Origin: SZUA-229 sp036567985
GTDB taxonomy: Bacteria > Pseudomonadota > Gammaproteobacteria > SZUA-229
NCBI GenBank assembly: GCA_036567985.1
Contig: DATCTK010000016.1
Coordinates: forward strand, 112,049-176,048
Length of the DNA: 64,000 nt
Reading direction: 5' to 3'
Made by a program: the position numbers and the translations under genes. Every line of letters begins with the position of its first letter. The stretch's first letter is position 1. Positions 25,430-35,167 of this stretch are shown piece after piece. Below the pieces are notes generated by a model that was not told the origin of the DNA, did no database searches, and worked only from the letters and a program-made list of their open reading frames with translations.

Positions 25430-26287
25430 CTACATACAGAAATTATCACGGGCTGCCTTGGCCGCATTAAACAGAGCCAGTATCGATTCACCATCACCCT
25501 GTTCAATACACTGTTTCAGTTCATCAATCTGTTGCTGGTAATTCTGCATCATCGCCAGTATAGCATCCGAATTACTCAGGCAGATGTCACGCCACATTAC
25601 CGGGTCGCTGGAGGCAATGCGGGTAAAATCCCTGAAACCACCGGCGGCGTATTTGAAAATCTCGTCCACGTCCTCGACTTTATTCAGGCAGTCGACCAGC
25701 GCAAACGCCAGAATATGCGGTAAATGGCTGGTACCCGCCAGCACCAGGTCATGATGCCGCGCCTCCATTTCATCCACTGCGGCACCGGCCTTCTCCCACA
25801 TGGCACGTACTTTATCGATGTCTGCACGGCTGTTTTCGGGCAGCGGTGTGAGAATGACACGACGGTCTTTATAGAGTGAATCGAAGGCGGCTTCAGCACC
25901 GGATTTTTCAGTGCCGGCAATCGGATGCCCCGGCACAAATTGTTTGATCTGCGAACCCAGCGCCTCACGGGCCGCATCAATCACCTGCTGTTTGGCACTG
26001 CCGCCATCACTGATAATCGCACCGGGTTTGAGGTGGGGTTTAATCTGCGCAAACACATCGCCCATGGCACCAATGGGTACAGACACAAATACCATATCGG
26101 CATCTGCCAGTGCACTGGCGTAATCGGTTTCGTAGTGATCTATTACCGACAGCTGTTGTGCGGTCTGCAGGTTTTCCAGGCTACGACCAATGCCCGTGAC
26201 CTTTTCAACATAACCAGCTTTTTTCAGCGCCAGAGCAAGCGAGCCACCAATTAAACCCACGCCTATTACACATAAATGTTTAATCAT
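25430..26287 (-). CDS. tyrA: Prephenate dehydrogenase
   Basis: TyrA oxidatively decarboxylates prephenate in tyrosine synthesis. The 285-residue protein has the NAD-binding motif VIGVGLIGGSLALAL at about 7-21, and HPIAGTEKSG and AGTSHLPHILA from the catalytic domain. It lacks a chorismate mutase domain and lacks the AroA fusion seen in some pseudomonads. It lies 85 bp after hisC. aroA, its usual next neighbour, is displaced by about 13 kb. Confidence 0.96.
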   Translation of the reverse strand: MIKHLCVIGVGLIGGSLALALKKAGYVEKVTGIGRSLENLQTAQQLSVIDHYETDYASALADADMVFVSVPIGAMGDVFAQIKPHLKPGAIISDGGSAKQQVIDAAREALGSQIKQFVPGHPIAGTEKSGAEAAFDSLYKDRRVILTPLPENSRADIDKVRAMWEKAGAAVDEMEARHHDLVLAGTSHLPHILAFALVDCLNKVEDVDEIFKYAAGGFRDFTRIASSDPVMWRDICLSNSDAILAMMQNYQQQIDELKQCIEQGDGESILALFNAAKAARDNFCM

Positions 26288-26372
26288 TAACTCGTCTCTT
26301 AAGCGGTTTTATTCTGTTTTCTATTCTGAGAGTAACGGCAACAACTGCTATAAATGAGCACTGCGCATTAGA

Positions 26373-27515
26373 TCAAGCTGCGGGATTCAACACCTTGCGC
26401 AGTGCATCAAGCACACGGCTATTCTGCGCTTCGGTTCCCACCGTAATACGCAGATGCCGTGGCAACTGATAGTTGGCCACCGGCCGCACAATCACCCCTT
26501 CGCGCAACAAGTCCTGATACACCTGCAATGCATCCCGTGCTACATCAACGCTTATAAAATTACCAATACTTGGAATGTAATTCAGTCCCATGCCAGTAAA
26601 GCCTTCGGCTAACTGTTTTAATCCCAGCTGGTTCAGCTGTACACTGGCGGCAACATGCGCTTCATCATCCAGCGCCGCCAGTGCTGCAGCCTGTGCCAGC
26701 AAATTGGCATTAAAGGGTTGGCGCACGCGATTGAGTAAATCTGCAACCTGTAGATTAGAAACACTGTAACCAATGCGCAAACCGGCCAGACCGTACAGCT
26801 TGGAAAAAGTACGGGTTACAATCAGGTTATCAAACTGCTGCAACAGTGCGTTGCTGTTGGGCTTGAGTGCATCCGGCATGTATTCGTAGTAGGCCTCATC
26901 CAGCACCACCATCACATGCCCCGGTACCTTCTGCAGAAATTCGCTTAACGCCGCAGTTTCTAACCAGGTACCGGTAGGATTATTCGGATTGGCAATAAAC
27001 AGCACCCGTGTGCTGTCATCAATTGCGGCAAGCAATGCATCCAGGTCGTGACCGTAAGGCATAGACACGTGATCCGCCGCATAGGCGGCGGCAATATTGG
27101 CCCGTGCACCAATTGCCTGGGTAACAATCGGGTAAACCGCAAACGCGTATTGTGAAAACACCGCAGAATGTGCTGGACTTAAGAACGCGCGCGCCACAAG
27201 TTCCAGTACATCATTGGAACCATTACCCAGGGTGATAGAATTGATACTCACCTGGTGTTTATGCGCCAGTGCCTCGCGTAATTTATAACCGCCACCATCC
27301 GGGTAATAATTAACACCGGGCAATGCCGAAGCCGCTGCCTCTATCGCCTTTTTACTTGGACCCAGTGGATTTTCATTGGAGGCCAGTTTGATCGAGCCAC
27401 TGATACCCAGTTCCCGTTCCAGTTCTTCAACCGGTTTGCCTGGCACATAGGGTTGCAGTTGCTGCACACCCGGTGCGGCAAGTGGTAAAAATCGATTATC
27501 GGAGTTCACAGACAT
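26373..27515 (-). CDS. hisC: Histidinol-phosphate aminotransferase
   Basis: A 380-residue fold-type I PLP enzyme. SNENPLGPSKKA lies at 46-57, ANPNNPTGTW around 175-184, and the PLP lysine is K239 in TRTFSKLYGLAG. It transaminates imidazole acetol phosphate in histidine synthesis. Its place between pheA and tyrA suggests it may also make phenylalanine or tyrosine, as this group of HisC enzymes can. The pheA stop is 6 bp upstream of its start, so the two are tightly co-transcribed. Confidence 0.95.
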   Translation of the reverse strand: MSVNSDNRFLPLAAPGVQQLQPYVPGKPVEELERELGISGSIKLASNENPLGPSKKAIEAAASALPGVNYYPDGGGYKLREALAHKHQVSINSITLGNGSNDVLELVARAFLSPAHSAVFSQYAFAVYPIVTQAIGARANIAAAYAADHVSMPYGHDLDALLAAIDDSTRVLFIANPNNPTGTWLETAALSEFLQKVPGHVMVVLDEAYYEYMPDALKPNSNALLQQFDNLIVTRTFSKLYGLAGLRIGYSVSNLQVADLLNRVRQPFNANLLAQAAALAALDDEAHVAASVQLNQLGLKQLAEGFTGMGLNYIPSIGNFISVDVARDALQVYQDLLREGVIVRPVANYQLPRHLRITVGTEAQNSRVLDALRKVLNPAA

Positions 27516-27521
27516 ATCAGA

Positions 27522-28610
27522 TCACTTCAGAATGGCTTTGGGGTAGGAACCCAGAATACGGATCATTGCGGTTTCATGGGCAATTTCCTGCAATGCCTGG
27601 GCAACTTTTTCATCATCCTGATGGCCTTCGATATCAATAAAGAACACATACTCCCACACGCCTTTGCGTGATGGCCTGGATTCAATCTTGCTCATACCGA
27701 TGCCACGCTCGGCCAGGGGCTTTAACAACTGGTGCAGCGCACCGGGTTTATTGCCCGTGGTCACCAGTAACGAAGTGCGATCATTACCGCTGGCTGGCAC
27801 ACGGTTGCGTCCGACAATTATAAAGCGCGTGGTATTGTCCGGCTCGTCTTCAATGTCCGCATGCAATACCGGCAGCTGGTAAATTTCTGCAGCCATCACC
27901 CCGGCGATGGCTGCTGCGCCCTTTTCCTGTTTCGCCATGCGCACCGCTTCTGCATTACTGCGCACCGCATAGTGTTCAGCATCCGGCAGGTTGGCATCCA
28001 GCCAGCGACGACACTGTGCCAGTGACTGCTGATGTGAATACACCTTGCTGATGGATTTTAAATCGGTTTCATTGGTGATCAGGTTATGGTGAATGCGCAG
28101 ATCAACCTCACCACAGATCAGCAAGGATGAATTAATCAGCAGATCCAGGGTATGAGCAATCACCCCTTCGGTGGAGTTTTCAATCGGTGCTACACCGAAA
28201 TGGGCTTCACCAGTCTCCACCGTGCGAAAAATATCCTCGATATTGTCTACCGGATTCTGTTCGATAGAGGCACCGAAATGCTTGCTGGCTGCAGCATGAT
28301 TATAGGTGCCAGCGGGGCCCAGGAATGAAACCTTGATGGGCCGTTCCAGCGCCAGGCAGGCGGACATGATTTCACGGAACAGGTGTGCCATGGCATCATT
28401 GCTCAGGGGGCCTTTATTGCGCTTTTTAATTTCCATCAATACCTGGGCTTCCCGCTCAGGGCGATAGAAATGTTCGGTTTCACCCGACTTAATTTTTATT
28501 TCCGCTACCTGGCGGGCACACTCGGCACGCTGATTAATCAGATCCTGAATCTGCAGATCAATCGCATCGATCTGATTGCGTATACCCAGTAGTTTGTCTT
28601 GTTCAGTCAT
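27522..28610 (-). CDS. pheA: Bifunctional chorismate mutase / prephenate dehydratase
   Basis: This enzyme converts chorismate to prephenate and then to phenylpyruvate. I use ATG 28610 (MTEQDKLLGI, 362 aa). An AroQ helical mutase covers about residues 1-90, the dehydratase about 95-270 (FLGPAGTYNHAA, NTTRFIIVG), and an ACT domain the last 90 (GALHQLLKPLA, IESRPSRKGVWEY). The ACT segment normally gives phenylalanine feedback control. It lies between serA and hisC. Confidence 0.97.
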   Translation of the reverse strand: MTEQDKLLGIRNQIDAIDLQIQDLINQRAECARQVAEIKIKSGETEHFYRPEREAQVLMEIKKRNKGPLSNDAMAHLFREIMSACLALERPIKVSFLGPAGTYNHAAASKHFGASIEQNPVDNIEDIFRTVETGEAHFGVAPIENSTEGVIAHTLDLLINSSLLICGEVDLRIHHNLITNETDLKSISKVYSHQQSLAQCRRWLDANLPDAEHYAVRSNAEAVRMAKQEKGAAAIAGVMAAEIYQLPVLHADIEDEPDNTTRFIIVGRNRVPASGNDRTSLLVTTGNKPGALHQLLKPLAERGIGMSKIESRPSRKGVWEYVFFIDIEGHQDDEKVAQALQEIAHETAMIRILGSYPKAILK

Positions 28611-28641
28611 AGTTAAGTCGGTCAATATTAAAAGAAATGTA

Positions 28642-29808
28642 TCACCGAACCAGTCTAACGGATAGCACACCGTCAATGGCAGTGATTTTTGTCAGGGTTT
28701 CTGCACTCGGTTCCAGGTCGGTATCGATCAGGGTATAGGCCAGATCCTTACGGGATTCATTCGCCATGTGCTTGATATTCAGGCCCGACTCACCCAGCTG
28801 GTGGGAGATTTTCGCCAGCATATCCGGCTGGTTTTTATTGGCAATCGCCAGACGATAGCCTTCACGGCGTGCCAGTTTAATATTGGGGAAATTAACCGAA
28901 TTGCGAATATTGCCGTTCTGCAGATAATCCTTGAGCTGTTCGGCAATCATTACTGCGCAGTTATCTTCCGCTTCAACCGTGGAGGCTCCAAGATGCGGCA
29001 GTGTGATTACCCTGTCATTACCCTGCAATTCGGTGGTGGGAAAATCACACACATAGGCGCCAATCTGCCCTGCATTGATAGCCGCCAGAATATCACTGTC
29101 ATTCACTATGCCATCACGGGCAAAATTCAAAACTACTGAGCCGGGCTTCATCAGCGCAAGGGTATCGGCATTCAGCATATTACGCGTCGCCTCGATCAGC
29201 GGCACATGAAAACTGACAAAATCCGCTTCGGCAAACAGGTCTTCTGCGCTGTCCATTTTTTGCACACCTGCAGACAACTGCCATGCATGGTGTACGGTAA
29301 TCGACGGGTCATAGCCAATCACTTTCATGCCCAGTGCTTCGGCCGCATTCGCCACCTGTGCACCAATTGCACCCAGACCAATCACCCCCAGGGTTTTGCC
29401 CGGCAGTTCATAACCGGCAAATTTTTTCTTACCTTCTTCAACCGCTTTTGCCACTTCATCATCACTGCCGGATAATTGCGTGGTGTATTGCCAGGCAGCA
29501 ATCAGGTTGCGGCAGGCGATTAACATGCCGGCAATCACCAACTCCTTAACCGCATTGGCATTGGCACCTGGCGCATTAAATACCACAATGCCGCGCTCTG
29601 ACATTTTATCCAGCGGAATATTATTGACCCCGGCACCCGCACGTCCGACAGCCTTAACTGTGTTGGCTACCGGCACATCGTGTAACTTGAACGAGCGCAA
29701 CATGATTGCATCCGGCTCGCTGATCTCTTCGCCGACTTCGTAACCCTCAGCGGTTAAACGCTCCAGTCCTAATGGTGAAATCGCATTATATGTTTTTATT
29801 TTGTACAT
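28642..29808 (-). CDS. serA: D-3-phosphoglycerate dehydrogenase with ACT domain
   Basis: SerA starts serine synthesis by oxidising 3-phosphoglycerate. I use ATG 29808 (MYKIKTYNAI, 388 aa), with GGAAAGAGT directly upstream. The NAD-binding motif GVIGLGAIGAQVA lies near 150. NFARDGIVND and HLGASTVEAE carry the catalytic Arg and His regions, and an ACT domain ends the protein. It is the shorter type without the intervening domain. Placement after serC and before pheA links serine and aromatic synthesis. Confidence 0.93.
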   Translation of the reverse strand: MYKIKTYNAISPLGLERLTAEGYEVGEEISEPDAIMLRSFKLHDVPVANTVKAVGRAGAGVNNIPLDKMSERGIVVFNAPGANANAVKELVIAGMLIACRNLIAAWQYTTQLSGSDDEVAKAVEEGKKKFAGYELPGKTLGVIGLGAIGAQVANAAEALGMKVIGYDPSITVHHAWQLSAGVQKMDSAEDLFAEADFVSFHVPLIEATRNMLNADTLALMKPGSVVLNFARDGIVNDSDILAAINAGQIGAYVCDFPTTELQGNDRVITLPHLGASTVEAEDNCAVMIAEQLKDYLQNGNIRNSVNFPNIKLARREGYRLAIANKNQPDMLAKISHQLGESGLNIKHMANESRKDLAYTLIDTDLEPSAETLTKITAIDGVLSVRLVR

Positions 29809-29891
29809 ACTCTTTCCAGTTTGCTGCTGATGAAAACCCAATGTCCGGGGAGAGAATTCCAGTAACGCCAATAAAAGCTATCGATGCGAGC

Positions 29892-29952
29892 TAAACCATT
29901 GTTATGGGTTAGCGCAGTTCGACTGATGCCTGTAAATATATCGAACTGCGCT
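29892..29952 (-). promoter_or_regulatory. Two adjacent hairpins between serC and serA
   Basis: A 12-bp perfect inverted repeat, AGCGCAGTTCGA (29911-29922) and TCGAACTGCGCT (29941-29952), has an 18-nt loop. Next to it, TAAACCAT and ATGGGTTA (29892-29911) form an 8-bp stem with one mismatch and a TGTT loop. They lie in the 190-bp serC-serA gap, so they could set mRNA stability or partial termination. No T tract is evident. Confidence 0.5.
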
Positions 29953-29998
29953 TATTGTGCTGCTGGGTTTCCCCATACACACCGCTTTGTTTTTTAGT

Positions 29999-31078
29999 TT
30001 ATGCCTGCGTTTTTTCAAACTGCTGCATAAACTCAATCAGCGCATCGACGCCGGCTTCGGGCATGGCATTATAAATGCTGGCACGCATGCCACCCACCGA
30101 GCGATGACCTTTTAATGTGTGCAGGCCTGCCGCTGCGGCCTGTTTGAGAAAGCTGTCATCAAGCGCTGAATCCGCCAGAATAAAGGGTACATTCATTAAT
30201 GAACGGCATTCAATATCCACCGGGTTGGAATAGAAATCCGAGGCATCAATTGCCGCGTAGAGTTTACCGGCCTTGCGACGGTTCACTGCTTCCATGGCGG
30301 CGATTCCGCCGTTATCTTTCAACCATTCAAATACCAGACCCGCCAGGTACCAGCCATAGGTGGCCGGGGTGTTGTACATGGAATCGTTATCCGCATGGAT
30401 TTTGTAATCCATCATCACCGGCATACCTTCCATTGGATTACCAATCAGATCTTCGCGCACAATCACAATAGTCAAACCCGCCGGGCCGATATTTTTCTGT
30501 GCACCGGCGTAGATAATACCGAACTTGCTGACATCAATTTCGGTGGACAGAATGGTTGAAGACATATCCGCAACAATCGGCACATCCACCTCAGGCATAA
30601 ACGGAAACTCAACCCCGACGATGGTTTCATTGGGGGTGTAATGCAGATAGGCCGCATCATCACTGAGCTGCCAGCTGCTTTGTGGAGGCACGCTGGTGAA
30701 ATTGCTGTCTTTGGAACTGGCTACAACATTGACTTCGCCAAAGCGGCTGGCTTCGGCGATGGCTTTTTCGCCCCACTGACCGGTGAGTACATAATCCGCC
30801 TTGCGCTTGCTGCCCATCAGGTTAATCGGCACAGCGGCAAACTGGCTGCTGGCTCCGCCCTGCAGGAACAGCACCTTGTAGTTGGCAGGAATATTCATCA
30901 GCTCACGCAGATCCGCTTCGGCTTTGGCGGCAATCGACATATAGTCTTTGCCACGGTGGGACATTTCCATTACTGACATGCCGCTGCCATGCCAGTCGAG
31001 CATTTCCTGCTGCGCTTTTTTTAAAACGTCCTCCGGCAGCATTGCCGGACCTGCACTAAAGTTAAACACTCTGCTCAT
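29999..31078 (-). CDS. serC: Phosphoserine aminotransferase
   Basis: SerC makes phosphoserine from phosphohydroxypyruvate and also serves pyridoxal phosphate synthesis. The 359-residue protein has FSAGPAMLPEDVL at the N-terminus, FLQGGASSQF near 71-80 and the PLP lysine K195 in AGAQKNIGPAG. RGKDYMSIA and HRSVGGMRAS, typical of the family, are present. It lies 92 bp after gyrA, the standard gyrA-serC order. Confidence 0.97.
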   Translation of the reverse strand: MSRVFNFSAGPAMLPEDVLKKAQQEMLDWHGSGMSVMEMSHRGKDYMSIAAKAEADLRELMNIPANYKVLFLQGGASSQFAAVPINLMGSKRKADYVLTGQWGEKAIAEASRFGEVNVVASSKDSNFTSVPPQSSWQLSDDAAYLHYTPNETIVGVEFPFMPEVDVPIVADMSSTILSTEIDVSKFGIIYAGAQKNIGPAGLTIVIVREDLIGNPMEGMPVMMDYKIHADNDSMYNTPATYGWYLAGLVFEWLKDNGGIAAMEAVNRRKAGKLYAAIDASDFYSNPVDIECRSLMNVPFILADSALDDSFLKQAAAAGLHTLKGHRSVGGMRASIYNAMPEAGVDALIEFMQQFEKTQA

Positions 31079-31170
31079 TGACCCACCCTGTTTATGTGTT
31101 GTCGAAGCGCTGCACCAGGCAGAGACTTCTTAATGTCATTTAATATATTAGAACCGTATTCACGACACGC

Positions 31171-33741
31171 CTATTCTGCGTCATCCGCTGGGTCATCCGC
31201 TGGATTGCCTTCGGCATCTGCCAGCAACTCAATGCGTTCGATTTCCACCAGCTTTTCGCCCTCAACCAGGCGAATCAGGCGAACCCCCTGGGTATTTCGA
31301 CCCATCACCCGCACATCTTCCACACTGGTGCGGATCAGTGTGCCGGCGTTGGAAATCATCATAAACTCATCCTGGTCGGTCACCTGCACTGCACCCACCA
31401 CGGCACCGTTGCGTTCCGAGGCCTGTATCGAGATAACCCCCTGGCCACCACGGCCCTTGCTTGGGTAATCTACAGCCGCGGTGCGCTTGCCATAACCATT
31501 TTCAGTGGCAGTCAGAATCGACGCACTGTCATCCACCACAATCAGGCTGATGACTTTCTGCCCTTCTGCCATCTTGATGCCGCTAACACCCGCCGCAGTT
31601 CGGCCCATGGCACGCACGGTGGATTCATTAAAGCGCATCGCCTTGCCGGAGCTGGCCAGCAGCATAATGTCCTGGGAGCCATCGGTCAGTGCCACATCCA
31701 CCAGGGTGTCATCGCCGCGCAGATCGATGGCAATAATGCCGCCATTACGGCGATTTGAGAAGGCCGGTAACGGGGTTTTCTTCACTGTGCCGGAGCTGGT
31801 CGCCATAAAGATAAAGTGGCCTTCGTCGTACTCGCGCACCGGCAGTACCGCATTGATGCGCTCACCCTCTTCCAGCGGCAACAGGTTCACCAGCGGCTTG
31901 CCACGGGAACCGCGACTCGCCTGGGGCAGCTGGTACACCTTAATCCAGTAGGCCTTGCCGCGGCTGGAGAAGCACAGCAGGGTGTCATGGGTGTTGGCAA
32001 TAAACAGCTTGTCGATAAAGTCTTCCTGTTTCATGCTGGTGGCGGACTTACCACGACCACCCCGCTTCTGCGTGCTGTATTCCGACAGCGCCTGTGATTT
32101 GGCATAACCCTCATGGGAGAAGGTCACCAGCACATCTTCTTCGGTAATCAGGTCTTCCATGCTCAGGTCCAGCTGCGCATCGATGACTTCCGAGCGGCGC
32201 TCGTCACCGAAGTCTTCGCGTATCTGCTGCAGCTCCTCGCGAATCACCTGCAGCAGTCTGTCGGGGCTGGAAAGTATCTCTATCAGACTTTTAATAAGGT
32301 CAAGTATCTCTTTGAATTCATTTAGTATTTTATCCTGCTCAAGGCCGGTTAAACGGTGCAGGCGTAATTCCAGGATCGCCTGGGCCTGGGCCTCTGACAG
32401 GTAATAACCGTCCTCACGCAGGCCGAATTCACTTTTCAGGAATTCAGGACGCGAGGTTTCAGCGCCGCTACGGCTCAGCATATCCGACACCATACCCGGC
32501 GCCCAGGCACGGGATATCAGTGCTATCTTCGCTTCCGCCGAGGTGGCCGAGCGTTTGATCAGCTCGATCACTTCATCGATATTGGCCAGTGCAATTGCCA
32601 GACCTTCCAGCACATGGGCACGCTCGCGGGCCTTGCGCAGTTCATAGATGGTACGGCGGGTCACCACTTCACGGCGGTGACGCACAAAGGCTTCGAGAAT
32701 TTGCTTGAGGTTAAGCAGCTTCGGCTGGCCATCCACCAGCGCCACCATATTGATACCAAATACCGTCTGCAACTGGGTCTGCTTGAACAGGTTGTTCAGA
32801 ATAACTTCCGCCACATCGCCGCGACGCACTTCTATCACCACGCGAATATCCTTGGTGGATTCATCGCGGATCTCGGTGATGCCCTCGATTTTCTTCTCTT
32901 TAACCAGCTCGGCAATGCGCTCGATCAGCCGTGCCTTGTTCACCTGGTACGGCAGCTCTTTCACCAGGATACGCTGGCGGCCATTGGCATCGGTTTCAAT
33001 TTCGGTGCGTGCGCGCATAAACATGCGCCCGCGACCGGTGCGGTAGGCTTCACGAATGCCGTTAATGCCATTGATAATCGCCGCGGTGGGCAGGTCCGGC
33101 GCCGGGATATAATCCATCAGCGACTCGATGCTCAGCTCCGGGTTTTCTATCAGCGCGATACAGGCATCGATCACTTCATTCAGGTTGTGGGGCGGAATAT
33201 TGGTGGCCATGCCCACCGCAATACCCGCAGAACCATTGATCAGCAGCGTCGGGATGCGTGTTGGCATTACTGCCGGTTCGCTCTCCGAACCGTCATAGTT
33301 ATCAATAAAATCAACGGTTTCCTTATCAAGGTCCGCCAGAATCTGGTGTGCGATCTTGTCCATGCGCACTTCGGTGTAACGCATCGCCGCCGGTGAGTCG
33401 CCGTCCACCGAGCCAAAGTTACCCTGACCATCCACCAGCATATAACGCATGGAAAATGGCTGTGCCATGCGTACGATGGTGTCATACACCGCGGTATCAC
33501 CGTGGGGGTGATATTTACCGATGACGTCACCCACTACACGGGCCGATTTCTTGTAGGGTTTATTCCAGTCGTTGCCGAGTTCGTTCATCGCATAGAGCAC
33601 ACGACGGTGAACCGGTTTGAGGCCATCCCGTACATCGGGAAGTGCCCGGCCAACGATAACGCTCATGGCGTAATCGAGGTAGGACTGGCGCATTTCATCT
33701 TCTAGATTGACAGGGGATATTTCTTTGGCAAATTCAGCCAT
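31171..33741 (-). CDS. gyrA: DNA gyrase subunit A
   Basis: GyrA cuts and rejoins DNA in the supercoiling enzyme. The 856-residue protein has the catalytic tyrosine Y122 (AAMRYTEVRM). The quinolone-resistance region HPHGDTAVYDTI has Thr83 and Asp87, a normal quinolone-sensitive combination as in pseudomonads. The GyrA-box QKRGGRG and six C-terminal propeller blades are present, with an acidic tail. It heads the gyrA-serC-serA-pheA-hisC-tyrA block. Confidence 0.98.
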   Translation of the reverse strand: MAEFAKEISPVNLEDEMRQSYLDYAMSVIVGRALPDVRDGLKPVHRRVLYAMNELGNDWNKPYKKSARVVGDVIGKYHPHGDTAVYDTIVRMAQPFSMRYMLVDGQGNFGSVDGDSPAAMRYTEVRMDKIAHQILADLDKETVDFIDNYDGSESEPAVMPTRIPTLLINGSAGIAVGMATNIPPHNLNEVIDACIALIENPELSIESLMDYIPAPDLPTAAIINGINGIREAYRTGRGRMFMRARTEIETDANGRQRILVKELPYQVNKARLIERIAELVKEKKIEGITEIRDESTKDIRVVIEVRRGDVAEVILNNLFKQTQLQTVFGINMVALVDGQPKLLNLKQILEAFVRHRREVVTRRTIYELRKARERAHVLEGLAIALANIDEVIELIKRSATSAEAKIALISRAWAPGMVSDMLSRSGAETSRPEFLKSEFGLREDGYYLSEAQAQAILELRLHRLTGLEQDKILNEFKEILDLIKSLIEILSSPDRLLQVIREELQQIREDFGDERRSEVIDAQLDLSMEDLITEEDVLVTFSHEGYAKSQALSEYSTQKRGGRGKSATSMKQEDFIDKLFIANTHDTLLCFSSRGKAYWIKVYQLPQASRGSRGKPLVNLLPLEEGERINAVLPVREYDEGHFIFMATSSGTVKKTPLPAFSNRRNGGIIAIDLRGDDTLVDVALTDGSQDIMLLASSGKAMRFNESTVRAMGRTAAGVSGIKMAEGQKVISLIVVDDSASILTATENGYGKRTAAVDYPSKGRGGQGVISIQASERNGAVVGAVQVTDQDEFMMISNAGTLIRTSVEDVRVMGRNTQGVRLIRLVEGEKLVEIERIELLADAEGNPADDPADDAE

Positions 33742-33893
33742 AAGCTCTTTTTTCCGTTAATTTTACTGGTTATGTGGCAGGCTTTCAGGCGTGACAGAAC
33801 ACACAGTTATAAAGCGGGAAATTCTACCATAAATCAGTGACTAACGGTAAGCGAATAGTGGTGTAAAGCGAGGATTATCTGGTTATTTTTTGA

Positions 33894-34415
33894 TCAGTCC
33901 AGCGAGGCCATAATCGCGCTGTCCCCGTGGCAGGCACTGGAACTGAAACCATGGCGCTGACGCAGGCAGTATTTCAGCCATTTCGACAGAAAACGGTTGA
34001 GCTGCCACTTCTGTTTCAGTGCATCCGACGGCAGGTGCTCCAGCACCAGGCGCCCGTGGTGCAGGCGCCCGGACATCACCTCGGCCAGCCCCGCATCATG
34101 GTACACACGAATTTTCAGATTGGGTTCCATCTGCAGCGCCCGTTGCTTTTCAAAACAGTAGCTAAGCATCAGCGTGGTGGTGTAACGACTGCGTTCGATA
34201 ATTTTCAAATGCAGATCAAGATGGCCCGGCACCGAGGACACGCAGGGGCTTTCAATCTGCTCCAGTTGCGGAATCAGTTTGCGCAGCTTGATGAAATTTT
34301 CTTCGTACATATCCATCAGGCTGACAAAATCTTTTGCCTGCACATCTTCGCAGCCGTACTGACTGGTACGGCGTACAAGCTGCAGAATTTTTGTGGAATC
34401 AGCTGAACTCATCAA
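33894..34415 (-). CDS. DUF1249 family protein (YqiB-like)
   Basis: A 173-residue soluble protein (MM start). Its core matches E. coli YqiB: MYEENFIKLRKLIPQ, then ERSRYTTTLML, then IRVYHDAGLAEVM, and a C-terminal helix NRFLSKWLKYCL. DUF1249 proteins have no established function. It overlaps the ygfX stop by 4 bp and so ends the sdh operon. A short C-terminal tail past the family core is unusual (GFSSSACHGDSAIMASLD). Confidence 0.85.
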   Translation of the reverse strand: MMSSADSTKILQLVRRTSQYGCEDVQAKDFVSLMDMYEENFIKLRKLIPQLEQIESPCVSSVPGHLDLHLKIIERSRYTTTLMLSYCFEKQRALQMEPNLKIRVYHDAGLAEVMSGRLHHGRLVLEHLPSDALKQKWQLNRFLSKWLKYCLRQRHGFSSSACHGDSAIMASLD

Positions 34416-34924
34416 TCGAGTGTATCACGTTGCAGCGGCTGGATTCCCTCAACTTTTAAACGTACACGCAGGCGGCGAAAATCATCGTGAGCCAGACTGT
34501 CAGGAAAAATCACCACCGAGCTGCGCCCTGCTCCCTTAAGTTTGAATTGCAGAATGGCAAACAGCGGCGTTACCACAGAATCCGCCAGCAACTGCGCCTG
34601 CAGTTTCTGTTGGCTAATGTGCAACTGCCATTCACCCTGTGCATTGCAATGTAGATCCAGTGATCTGTTATTCGACCAGGCAAGTTTTAATAACCCTGCT
34701 AACAACAGAACAAGCATTAACTGAAACTCCAACCGAATATCAACAAGGAAAATTGCCAGCAGGGATAATAAAGCGATAAACAACAGCAGACGACGATAGA
34801 TCAACGAGGGTTTCAGCCTGATTAATAACTGGCTGGGATAATGCCCGCTATCACCGTTATTAGCAGACTGATAATCAGGCGCTTTGCACGGACTGGCGGA
34901 TACGCTGGATGAGTTGTGAGACAT
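34412..34924 (-). CDS. ygfX: YgfX/CptA-like inner-membrane protein
   Basis: I use ATG 34924 (MSHNSSSVSA, 170 aa); the longer frame would overlap sdhE entirely in another phase. A hydrophilic N-terminus leads to two membrane helices (RLLLFIALLSLLAIFLVDI and LMLVLLLAGLLKLAW). A beta-rich cytoplasmic part with KGAGRSSVVIFPDSL follows. YgfX is the partner of SdhE and has been described as a membrane toxin affecting MreB and FtsZ in E. coli. The coding region overlaps the end of sdhE by 50 bp. Confidence 0.82.
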   Translation of the reverse strand: MSHNSSSVSASPCKAPDYQSANNGDSGHYPSQLLIRLKPSLIYRRLLLFIALLSLLAIFLVDIRLEFQLMLVLLLAGLLKLAWSNNRSLDLHCNAQGEWQLHISQQKLQAQLLADSVVTPLFAILQFKLKGAGRSSVVIFPDSLAHDDFRRLRVRLKVEGIQPLQRDTLD

Positions 34925-35159
34925 GGGGGTCTGAGGAAATCTGATGGCCGAGCAGTAGATCAAATAATAACTGATCCGGGTAATCCAGAAGTTGATCGAA
35001 GGTATTTTTTTCCGCGTCGCTAGTGGCGACATACTCGCTGTCGAGAAACTGGTTGAACAGAATATCCAGCTCCAGCATGCCGCGACGGCAACGCCAGCGC
35101 AGGGCCGAGTCGACCTGTGCCGGCATACTGGGTTCAAGTTGTGTAACAGACTCGGTCAT
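34875..35159 (-). CDS. sdhE: Succinate dehydrogenase assembly factor (FAD assembly)
   Basis: SdhE (YgfY/CptB) promotes covalent FAD attachment to SdhA. The 94-residue protein has the signature RWRCRRGMLELDILFNQFLD near residues 21-40 (the E. coli motif is RRGM-ELD), followed by FDQLLDYPDQLLFDLLLG. It lies 8 bp after sdhB and overlaps ygfX. Placement inside the sdh operon fits its role directly. Confidence 0.95.
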   Translation of the reverse strand: MTESVTQLEPSMPAQVDSALRWRCRRGMLELDILFNQFLDSEYVATSDAEKNTFDQLLDYPDQLLFDLLLGHQISSDPHVSQLIQRIRQSVQSA

Positions 35160-35167
35160 ATGGATTA

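Noticed and set aside
32614..33396. 260-codon open frame opposite gyrA
   Set aside because: Histidine- and glutamine-rich antisense translation of a highly conserved gene.
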